Positions 7,011-13,378 of a DNA stretch of 13,378 nucleotides are shown in pieces (within the stretch, counting starts at the first letter, position 1; each line of letters starts with the position of its first letter). The notes under the pieces are model-generated. The model saw nothing but the letters and a program-made list of their open reading frames with translations. It was not told the origin of the DNA and did not search any database. Position numbers and translations under genes: made by a program. The stretch is from positions 1 through 13,378 of the forward strand of contig JAWOIT010000002.1 of assembly GCA_046484535.1 (NCBI GenBank). Direction: 5' to 3'. This DNA is from JAPHTQ01 sp046484535. GTDB lineage: Bacteria; Pseudomonadota; Gammaproteobacteria; Thiohalomonadales; Thiohalomonadaceae.

Positions 7011-8372
7011 TCATACCTTTGAGATAAACTCTTCATATTTTCCGCTCGCGCTCCGTTGCAGGGTGTTGACTTCATTGATTGTGTAACTAAATGAGGGTCC
7101 GATTGTTTCTTTAAATCGCTGTAGCAGGGCCTCTTTCTCTTCGCCCTGTAGAGGGCGTGGTGTGATCAGGTTTATTTCGATCGCCTCCAGGCTGTGTTGA
7201 ATTGCCTGGAACTGTGTTACCGGCGCGATCTCGTGCAGCTTCATGACGCCGAGTTGAGGCCAGTGTTTGTCACCGTTGGGTTGGGTAATCAGGTTGCGGT
7301 ACCGGCCGAGAATGCGCTTGAGCACCGGCAGGCCGCGTCCGCACATACAGGGCTCGCCGACCTCAGCATAGTCTCCAACCTCATAGCGGATAAGTGGGCT
7401 GGCGTAGTTATGCAGGTTAGTAACGACCACTCGGCCGATCTCACCCGGCGCACAGGGCCTGTCCCGGTCATTCAGCACTTCAAGCAAGACCCCTTCGGCC
7501 TGAACGTGATAGTGCTCAGACTCAGGGCACTGCAAGGCAAGATAACCTAATTCAATGGTTGAATACATATCAATCAGGCGGGTATTCCAGGTTTGCCGAC
7601 ACAACTCGCGCAAGCCATCCGGTAATGCTTCGGATACGGTCCGAACCTCTTTCAACGAAGGTATCTCTACGTTGTTGTTCTGGCAGTGTTGGACAAGTTC
7701 CAGAAGAATACTCGGGTGGGTGAGAAGATAATCCGGCTGCTGTTGCTGCAGCCATTCAGCCTGCTGGCTGACAGGAGTAAAGATATCGAGCATGGCACAC
7801 GGCCCGGTACTGAAAACTCCCGAGGTGGCCCGCCCCCAGTTATCTGCGATAGCTCCGTGGGGTGGTTTTGTATTGTTATTTTGGGAGTAACGGATCGCCG
7901 CCAGTTTGCCGCTAAGATCACGTTTATGCCAGGTGTGATCCCTCAGTGTGAATACATTCCAGAAAAAAGCACTAATTTCCGTGCCGAGGGTTTCAATCGG
8001 CATGCCGGTTGAGCCGGAGGTGCGTTGCCGGTTTACCTTGCCGTGCCCGGGGGGCAGGATTTCGGTATGCAACCGGGCACCGAGCTGTTGCACATCCTTT
8101 CGGGTAAGAATGGGGATCCGTTGCCACTGCTCCTCTGTTAAAGAATCAGGGTTTATATGTTTGGATAGCAGCTCACGATAGTGTGGAACGTGACTCATGC
8201 AGTGGCGCAGCAAGGGGCGTATTTGTCTGAACTGGTATTGCCGAATCCTGTCGCTGCTCCACCATTGAGACTGCTCGAGTTGGAACAGAAGGGCGAGCCG
8301 GGCGGCGCCTGAAGCGTGTGGAAGTGGAGGCCACTCGATACTTGGTACGACACTGTTTATCGGTAAATCCAT
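7011..8372 (-). CDS. PaaK/CapK-like adenylate-forming ligase
   Basis: This 453-residue protein is an AMP-forming enzyme of the phenylacetate-CoA ligase / coenzyme F390 synthetase / CapK family. Motifs in order are the P-loop TSGSTGMP (118-125), the aromatic-acid-type segment VRTVSEALPDG (243-253), the adenine-binding YSTIE (270-274), D334 in YEVGDYAE, a conserved CMCGR (342-346), the hinge region LGRYRN (355-360) and the C-terminal SGKYEEF with the likely catalytic K445. The predicted chemistry is activation of a carboxylate to an acyl-adenylate, then transfer to CoA or another acceptor. The length is normal for the family. It starts 82 bp after the GNAT-BKACE stop on the same strand, suggesting one transcript. 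Its substrate is unknown. Base composition is visibly less GC-rich than aspS and nadA. The ATG at 8372 has only a weak GAAAG-type ribosome-binding site. Confidence 0.88.
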   Translation of the reverse strand: MDLPINSVVPSIEWPPLPHASGAARLALLFQLEQSQWWSSDRIRQYQFRQIRPLLRHCMSHVPHYRELLSKHINPDSLTEEQWQRIPILTRKDVQQLGARLHTEILPPGHGKVNRQRTSGSTGMPIETLGTEISAFFWNVFTLRDHTWHKRDLSGKLAAIRYSQNNNTKPPHGAIADNWGRATSGVFSTGPCAMLDIFTPVSQQAEWLQQQQPDYLLTHPSILLELVQHCQNNNVEIPSLKEVRTVSEALPDGLRELCRQTWNTRLIDMYSTIELGYLALQCPESEHYHVQAEGVLLEVLNDRDRPCAPGEIGRVVVTNLHNYASPLIRYEVGDYAEVGEPCMCGRGLPVLKRILGRYRNLITQPNGDKHWPQLGVMKLHEIAPVTQFQAIQHSLEAIEINLITPRPLQGEEKEALLQRFKETIGPSFSYTINEVNTLQRSASGKYEEFISKV

Positions 8373-8454
8373 AATGTTCTTTCACGTTTTCCGGCATGAC
8401 CGGTCTGTATTTTCACTCAGTCGATTCTATTTATGTCTGGAGTTGACGCTCGTG

Positions 8455-9840
8455 TCAGGCAATATGATTAACGGGTAAGCCAAGAAGCGTACGTGCCTGT
8501 GACGGTGTGGCCAGGGGCCGTTGCATCTCCTCCGCGATGCGGACCACTCGTTCTACTAATGATTCGTTGGTGGCCAGCTGCGTTTTACCGTAGTCGTAAT
8601 AGATAGAATCCTCGATACCGACCCGCACATGGCCTCCGGCAGTTACCGCTGCCACATTCATGGGTAACTGAAATTGCCCCAACCCTGCTGCGGCCCAGAC
8701 AGAGTCTTCGGGGAGGGCTTCGCTGAGGGCGGCGAGATTAGAAATGGTTGCAGGGGTTGTATTGAGATTACCCAGCAGTAAATTGAAGTATTTGCGCCCC
8801 CTCAGGATTCCGTTACGTTCAAGGTATTTGGCCAGGTTGACCATGCCCAGATCAAACACCTCCAACTCCGGTTTGATACCGCGTTCCTGCATTCGCATTG
8901 CCAGCATCTCGATCATCTCTATCGAGTTGACGCTGGGGCCGCTTTGAAAGTTGAGTGAGCCAAGCGTGAGGCTGGCCATATCGGGTTTTGCATCGCCCTC
9001 AAGATCGAGTACAGCGGCTCGACGCTCAAAGTCGGACCAATTTCGACCGGATGTGGTGACACAGCAGACAATTCCCGGTCGTTCACGGTGGAGGGTTTGA
9101 ACAACCTCTTCGTAAACCGCGACTTCCGGTGTCGGTCTTCCATCCTGGTCTCGGGCATGGAGGTGGACGATGCGGGCGCCGGCATCGAAAACACGAATGG
9201 CGTCAGAGATGATCTCCTCAGGCGTTACAGGTACATGAGGAGTACTCAGTTTCGTGGGTACCATGCCTGTCAGGCAGACATTGATCAGTAGTGGGGGATA
9301 AGGGGCCAGAGGGGCAGGGTCATTGGACTCGATGTAATGCTGTCGGCGTGCAGCATGCTCGTCACGTTGTTGCATGTATTGGCCAAGGTCCAGCTCCAGT
9401 GTTGTCCAATGACCAACATCCTCCAGGCTGAAAGGTGCAATTTTTTTGAGTTTGCCTACTTCCCTGTAGCCGAAATGCTTTTTGTACCAAAGAATGGTAT
9501 CCGGGCGGTCGGCGTTGGTGATAACCGTTTGAATACCGAGCTGGTGCATCGCCTCGAGGCGGGCGTTTTGCAATGCTTTGCCGATACCGAGCCCGGAAAA
9601 TTCGGGAATGATACCCAGTAAAGTGGTTTTACCCCGCTCTGTGGAGAGAATTTTATAGCCACCGGCACCGACAATGGTGTTGTCAATTCGTGCAACGAAA
9701 AAGTTGTCTAAATCCAGCGCTCCCATCTCAGGGGACGGGACGTGGTGCATATTCCACGGCTCCATGACCTTGAGGATGGCATCATGGTCCCCTGTGCGGG
9801 CCTTTTCGATACGATATTCCATGGTTGTTAATTTTGTCAT
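8455..9840 (-). CDS. GNAT acetyltransferase fused to BKACE (DUF849) cleavage enzyme
   Basis: This 461-residue two-domain protein has a GNAT fold at residues about 7-152. The acetyl-CoA pyrophosphate loop is FSGLGIG (81-87) after beta-strand TTLLGIIPE, and the C-terminal part is ILWYKKHFGYREVG (116-129). After a linker (153-181), residues 182-461 are a beta-keto acid cleavage enzyme of the Kce/DUF849 family. This part shows LTGMVPTK (190-197), the metal-binding HLHARD with H226 and H228, TTSGR (262-266), and RVGIED with the third metal ligand E410 and D411. The known family reaction is beta-keto acid plus acetyl-CoA giving an acyl-CoA plus acetoacetate. All metal ligands are present, so activity is expected; the substrate is unknown. 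Both domains would use acetyl-CoA, and GNAT could modify the substrate or product. M7 is an alternative start. Neither start has a strong ribosome-binding site. Confidence 0.9.
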   Translation of the reverse strand: MTKLTTMEYRIEKARTGDHDAILKVMEPWNMHHVPSPEMGALDLDNFFVARIDNTIVGAGGYKILSTERGKTTLLGIIPEFSGLGIGKALQNARLEAMHQLGIQTVITNADRPDTILWYKKHFGYREVGKLKKIAPFSLEDVGHWTTLELDLGQYMQQRDEHAARRQHYIESNDPAPLAPYPPLLINVCLTGMVPTKLSTPHVPVTPEEIISDAIRVFDAGARIVHLHARDQDGRPTPEVAVYEEVVQTLHRERPGIVCCVTTSGRNWSDFERRAAVLDLEGDAKPDMASLTLGSLNFQSGPSVNSIEMIEMLAMRMQERGIKPELEVFDLGMVNLAKYLERNGILRGRKYFNLLLGNLNTTPATISNLAALSEALPEDSVWAAAGLGQFQLPMNVAAVTAGGHVRVGIEDSIYYDYGKTQLATNESLVERVVRIAEEMQRPLATPSQARTLLGLPVNHIA

Positions 9841-10159
9841 CCGTGCTGTTTATAGTTTAAAGAAAGCTGATAATTGACAGCTATTCCACAAAACGACAAA
9901 GGTTAACTTTTTTCTACTTTATTAACAAAGGTTGTCTTATAGATTGGGAGAGGGTGTGAGAGTGGGCGATTTTGTGCTTGTGCTCGTTGTGGGGGATTCA
10001 GCGATATCTTTTCCCTCCTTCCTCCATCCAGGCTGTCGTAAAGAATGGCAAGGGATGCTCGCGTCCTCTCGTGAAATGCCTCCGGGAGTTGCGCAAAGGC
10101 CCCGTGCGCCGTAAGATTGCCGGTTTTCCCGTACATTCAGTCATTAGCAGGAATCGCCC
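9841..10159. promoter_or_regulatory. Divergent intergenic region with direct repeats
   Basis: This gene-free 319 bp must hold the promoters of the minus-strand BKACE pair and plus-strand aspS. The part near the BKACE gene is AT-rich and carries two direct copies of ACAAAGGTT (9896-9904 and 9925-9933), 29 bp apart start to start. In context they read GACAAAGGTTAAC and TTAACAAAGGTTGTC, a candidate operator. I could not assign -35/-10 boxes with confidence for either gene. The aspS ribosome-binding site AGGA lies at 10149-10152. Confidence 0.4.
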
Positions 10160-11947
10160 ATGCGTACGCTCTACTGCGGCCAGTTGAACGAATCCCACAT
10201 CGATCAGGAGATCGAGCTTGCCGGTTGGGTCCACCGTCGCCGTGACCACGGTGGTGTCATCTTCATCGACCTTCGCGACCGCGAGGGCCTCGCCCAGGTG
10301 GTCTACGACCCGGACCTGCCGGATGTCTTCGCCACTGCCGAAGCCGTGCGCAATGAGTTCGTCCTGCATATCAAGGGCAAGGTGCGTCGTCGTCCCGAGG
10401 GCACCGAGAACCCGGATCTACCCTCCGGCCAGGTGGAGATTCTGGGCAAGGAGCTGACGATTCTCAACCGCTCCGAGACCCCGCCGTTCATGCTCGATAT
10501 CGAGGATGACGAGGTGGGCGAGGAGCACCGCCTGAAGTACCGCTACGTGGACCTGCGCCGACCGCCGATGTTCCAGCGGCTGAAGTTCCGCTCCGAGATC
10601 ACCCGCGCCCTGCGCTACTACCTGGACGAGCGCGGTTTCCTCGATATCGAGACGCCGATGCTGACCAAGGCGACCCCCGAGGGCGCCCGCGACTACCTGG
10701 TGCCGAGCCGCACCCACCAGGGGAGTTTCTTTGCCCTGCCCCAGTCGCCGCAGATCTTCAAACAGCTGCTGATGGTCTCCGGCGTCGACCGCTACTACCA
10801 GATCGTGCGCTGCTTCCGCGACGAGGACCTGCGCGCCGACCGCCAGCCCGAGTTCACCCAGCTGGACATCGAGACCTCCTTCATGAACGAGGAGGAGATT
10901 ATGACCCTGATGGAGGGCATGATCCGCGAAATGTTCGCCAAGGTGCTCGAGGAGCAGTTGCCCGACCCGTTCCCACGCATCTCCTACGCCGAGGCGATGC
11001 AGCGCTACGGCTCCGACAAGCCGGACCTGCGCATCCCGCTGGAGCTGATTGAAGTGGCCGATCTGATGAAGGACGTGGAGTTCAAGGTCTTTTCCGGCCC
11101 GGCCAACGACGAAGGCTCCCGCGTGACCGCGCTGCGCGTGCCGCAGGGCGGCAAGATCTCGCGCAAGGAGATCGACGACTACACCAAGTTCGTCGGTATC
11201 TACGGCGCCAAGGGGCTGGCCTACATCAAGGTCAACGAGATTGCCAAAGGGGTCGAGGGACTGCAGTCGCCGATCCTCAAGTTCCTGCCCGACGAAGTGG
11301 CCATGGGCATTATGCAGCGCGTCGGGGCCGAGGACGGGGATCTGGTCTTCTTCGGCGCCGATAAGGCCAAGGTGGTCAACGAGGCGCTGGGTGCGCTGCG
11401 GGTCAAGCTGGGTCACGACCTCGATATGGTCGAGCACGGCTGGCGTCCGCTGTGGGTGGTCGACTTCCCCATGTTCGAATGGGACGAGAAGGACGGTCGC
11501 TACTACTCCCTGCATCACCCCTTCACCTCGCCGGCCGAGGCGGACATTGACAAGCTCGAGTCCGATCCGGGCAGCTGCCTTTCCCGCGCCTACGACATGG
11601 TGCTTAACGGCACCGAGGTCGGCGGCGGCTCGATGCGTATCTACCGTGAGCAGGTGCAGGAGAAGGTCTTCCGCGCCCTCGGCATCAGTGACGAAGAGGC
11701 GCAGGAGAAGTTCGGCTTCCTGCTCGAGGCGCTCAAACACGGCTGCCCGCCCCACGGTGGCCTGGCCTTCGGCCTGGACCGCCTGGTGATGCTGATGACC
11801 GGCGCCAAATCGATCCGTGATGTGATGGCCTTCCCCAAGACCCAGAGCGCGGCCGATCTGCTCACCGATGCCCCCTCCCAGGTCTCCCCGGCACAACTGG
11901 TGGAGCTTGGAATTCGCGTCGCCAAGCCGCAGAAAGAAGAGAAGTAG
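10160..11947 (+). CDS. aspS: Aspartate--tRNA ligase (predicted non-discriminating)
   Basis: This 595-residue class II aminoacyl-tRNA synthetase attaches aspartate to tRNA in the cytoplasm. Domains in order are an N-terminal OB-fold anticodon-binding domain (about 1-105), the catalytic core with QSPQIFKQLLM (195-205) and motif 2 FRDEDLRADRQPEFTQLD (219-236), a bacterial GAD insertion domain (about 290-410) and motif 3 with GLDR (538-541). The length is that of full bacterial enzymes. The anticodon-domain positions that separate discriminating from non-discriminating bacterial AspRS carry H30 (RRRDHGG) and G81 (RRPEG). These match the Pseudomonas aeruginosa non-discriminating enzyme (H31, G82) rather than Escherichia coli (Leu, Lys). 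The enzyme probably also charges tRNA-Asn, with GatCAB completing Asn-tRNA. High GC and codon use look native to the chromosome. Confidence 0.97.
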   Translation: MRTLYCGQLNESHIDQEIELAGWVHRRRDHGGVIFIDLRDREGLAQVVYDPDLPDVFATAEAVRNEFVLHIKGKVRRRPEGTENPDLPSGQVEILGKELTILNRSETPPFMLDIEDDEVGEEHRLKYRYVDLRRPPMFQRLKFRSEITRALRYYLDERGFLDIETPMLTKATPEGARDYLVPSRTHQGSFFALPQSPQIFKQLLMVSGVDRYYQIVRCFRDEDLRADRQPEFTQLDIETSFMNEEEIMTLMEGMIREMFAKVLEEQLPDPFPRISYAEAMQRYGSDKPDLRIPLELIEVADLMKDVEFKVFSGPANDEGSRVTALRVPQGGKISRKEIDDYTKFVGIYGAKGLAYIKVNEIAKGVEGLQSPILKFLPDEVAMGIMQRVGAEDGDLVFFGADKAKVVNEALGALRVKLGHDLDMVEHGWRPLWVVDFPMFEWDEKDGRYYSLHHPFTSPAEADIDKLESDPGSCLSRAYDMVLNGTEVGGGSMRIYREQVQEKVFRALGISDEEAQEKFGFLLEALKHGCPPHGGLAFGLDRLVMLMTGAKSIRDVMAFPKTQSAADLLTDAPSQVSPAQLVELGIRVAKPQKEEK

Positions 11948-11949
11948 TG

Positions 11950-12115
11950 CACCGCAAAGACGCCAAGGTCGCAAAGAGGGGCATGGCAGAGCTTGAACGG
12001 TGATCTTTTGCTAGCGTTAGGTATGCAGTGATTGGTCAATTATGCATATGCTTTGATAGCTATCCCGACACAGCGGCAATCAGCTTTTCTTTGCGCACTT
12101 TGCGCCTTTGCGGTG
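11950..12115. repeat. 28-bp imperfect inverted repeat between aspS and nadA
   Basis: The left arm (11950-11977) begins caccgcaaagacgcc and the right arm (12088-12115) ends gcgcctttgcggtg. The left arm matches the reverse complement of the right at 24 of 28 positions. Both arms are built from CGCAAAG-like heptads. The left arm starts two bases after the aspS stop and the right arm ends 21 bases before the nadA start. The 110-bp interior is AT-richer and holds no gene. The arrangement resembles a MITE or dispersed intergenic repeat, and I see no flanking target duplication. Confidence 0.75.
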
Positions 12116-12136
12116 GAACATTGAGGTAAATCGACC

Positions 12137-13225
12137 ATGCTTGCGATTCAGGATTATGCCCAGTTGTCCGATGCCGAAGCCGAGGCACGCATTGTTGCGG
12201 CCAAGGAGAAACTCGGCGATAAACTGGTGATCCTCGGCCACCACTATCAGCGCGAGGAGGTGTTCCGCCATGCCGACTTCTCCGGCGACTCGCTCAAGCT
12301 CTCGCGTCAGGCGGCCGCATCGAATGCGAAATATATCGTTTTCTGCGGCGTGCACTTTATGGCCGAGGTGGCGGATATCCTCTCCAGCGACGATCAGATC
12401 GCGATCCTGCCCGACATGGGCGCCGGCTGCTCCATGGCCGATATGGCCAACCTGGCCAACGTCGAGCGCGCCTGGCGCGAGCTGGCCGAGGTGCTGGACC
12501 CGGACGAGAGCGTCACCCCGGTGACCTACATTAACTCCGCGGCGGACCTGAAGGCCTTCTGCGGTCGCCACGGCGGTATCGTCTGCACCTCCACCAACGC
12601 ACCGAAGGTGCTGGAGTGGTCCTTCGGCCGGCGCGAGAAGGTGCTGTTCTTCCCGGATCAGCACCTGGGGCGAAATACCGCCTACAACATGGGTATCCCA
12701 CTCGATGAGATGGTGGTGTGGGACTTCGACCAGCCGATGGGCGGTCTCACCCCCGAGCAGATCAAAAAGGCGAAGATGATCCTGTGGAAGGGCTATTGCT
12801 CGGTACACCAGATGTTCCAGCCCGAGCAGATCGACGCCTTCAAGGCCAAGTACCCCGACGCCAATATCATCTCCCACCCCGAATCCCCCTTCGAAGTGTG
12901 CCGGAAGTCCGACTACGTCGGCTCCACCGAATACATCATCAAGACCATTCGCGATGCCGAGCCCGGTACCCGCTGGCTGGTGGCCACCGAACTGAACCTG
13001 GTCAACCGCCTCGCCGAGCAGTTCAAGCATGAGGACAAGAAGGTGCACTTCATGTCGCCCACCGTCTGCATGTGCTCCACCATGTTCCGCATCGACCCGC
13101 AGCACCTGGCCTGGGTGCTGGAGAATCTGGTCGAGGGCAACGTGGTCAACCAGATCAAGGTTGAACCCAAGGAGGCCGAAGAGGCCAAGTTGGCACTGGA
13201 GCGGATGCTGGAGGTTTCCCCGTAG
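12137..13225 (+). CDS. nadA: Quinolinate synthase A
   Basis: This 362-residue cytoplasmic enzyme condenses iminoaspartate (from NadB) with dihydroxyacetone phosphate to quinolinate in de novo NAD synthesis. Visible signatures are LGHHYQREEV (33-42), DFSGDSLKLSR (47-57), FCGVHFMAEVADIL (69-82), the GAGCSMADMA segment (95-104), TYINSAADLKA (130-140), SHPESPFEV (246-254) and the C-terminal PTVCMCSTM (308-316). The three [4Fe-4S] ligands are most likely C98, C221 and C311 or C313, the spacing of the longer Bacillus subtilis-like NadA form. GAGG at 12123-12126 supports the start. The TAG stop lies within the left half of a REP-like doublet. No nadB or nadC lies in the window. It may be read through from aspS or from its own promoter. 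Confidence 0.97.
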   Translation: MLAIQDYAQLSDAEAEARIVAAKEKLGDKLVILGHHYQREEVFRHADFSGDSLKLSRQAAASNAKYIVFCGVHFMAEVADILSSDDQIAILPDMGAGCSMADMANLANVERAWRELAEVLDPDESVTPVTYINSAADLKAFCGRHGGIVCTSTNAPKVLEWSFGRREKVLFFPDQHLGRNTAYNMGIPLDEMVVWDFDQPMGGLTPEQIKKAKMILWKGYCSVHQMFQPEQIDAFKAKYPDANIISHPESPFEVCRKSDYVGSTEYIIKTIRDAEPGTRWLVATELNLVNRLAEQFKHEDKKVHFMSPTVCMCSTMFRIDPQHLAWVLENLVEGNVVNQIKVEPKEAEEAKLALERMLEVSP

Positions 13226-13290
13226 GAGCGGCATCTTGCCGCGATTAACATCCACGACATTGCATGTCGCGGCAGGGATGCCGCTCCTAC
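13222..13290. repeat. REP-like doublet (inverted pair)
   Basis: Two REP-like elements face each other. The left arm GTAGGAGCGGCATCTTGCCG continues to 13244, and the right arm (13267-13290) is its near-perfect reverse complement, differing only in the small loop (TT against CCT). Each arm is itself a hairpin, GCGGCA/TGCCGC in the left one. The spacer is 22 bp. The pair overlaps the nadA stop codon, which lies in the first bases of the left arm. Confidence 0.9.
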
Positions 13291-13325
13291 CCCGGTATTA
13301 ATGCATCTCGATGGTCGGTTGGAGT

Positions 13326-13350
13326 CCACGCCTCGGCGTGGCTTTTTCTT
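13326..13350 (+). terminator. Rho-independent terminator downstream of nadA
   Basis: CCACGC (13326-13331) pairs with GCGTGG (13336-13341) around the tetraloop CTCG, followed by C and a run of five T (13343-13347). It is the first good terminator after nadA and would end the nadA transcript beyond the REP doublet. Confidence 0.85.
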
Positions 13351-13378
13351 CCCTTCATCCTGTCCTTCTCCCTGAGGG

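Noticed and set aside
9903..10136. 77-aa minus-strand ORF in the divergent spacer
   Set aside because: It has no ribosome-binding site or recognisable motif, and it overlaps the region that must contain the aspS promoter.
10418..11974. 518-aa minus-strand ORF opposite aspS
   Set aside because: It is antisense to an unmistakable aspS, has biased L/H/Q/V composition and shows no domain.
12080..13255. 391-aa minus-strand ORF opposite nadA
   Set aside because: It is a shadow of nadA, rich in L, V, G and H, and starts inside the REP element.

Overview
The window reads as chromosomal DNA of a Gram-negative bacterium, most likely a gammaproteobacterium. The aspartyl-tRNA synthetase resembles the Pseudomonas type, an outer-membrane-type lipoprotein and a periplasmic STN-domain protein are present, and REP-like palindromes and GC-rich intergenic tandem arrays are abundant. 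The genus cannot be named from the sequence alone.

Layout. (1) 1-499 is a tandem array of 88/89-bp units, followed by a sigma70-like promoter and a possible 15-codon leader ORF. (2) 640-6007 is a three-gene plus-strand module. It encodes an 823-aa Gly/Asn/Asp/Tyr-rich repetitive lipoprotein, a small periplasmic STN-domain protein with a charged helical tail, and a TPR-sulfotransferase. A strong terminator follows the lipoprotein gene. Between it and the STN gene lies a compact, highly structured RNA-like element (about 3181-3357) that resembles HEARO / omega-RNA, the guide-RNA scaffold of IS200/IS605-family IscB/IsrB nucleases, but no nuclease gene is in the window. (3) 6011-6871 is a second array of the same repeat family, with an exact 96-bp period. 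The module is therefore bracketed by same-orientation arrays. (4) 7011-9840 is a minus-strand gene pair of visibly lower GC: a GNAT acetyltransferase fused to a beta-keto acid cleavage enzyme (BKACE/DUF849), followed by a PaaK/CapK-like adenylate-forming ligase. (5) 10160-13225 carries two housekeeping genes, aspS (predicted non-discriminating AspRS) and nadA. A 28-bp imperfect inverted repeat separates them, and a REP doublet and a terminator follow nadA.

How the parts may work together. The lipoprotein, STN protein and TPR-sulfotransferase could form a surface or envelope module in which a Tyr/Asp-rich protein, or a glycan, is sulfated; this is inference. The ligase and BKACE fusion probably act in one small acyl-CoA or beta-keto acid pathway with an unknown substrate. 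The most promising unusual signals are the orphan omega-RNA-like element, the GNAT-BKACE fusion, and the paired repeat arrays with dimeric higher-order structure.
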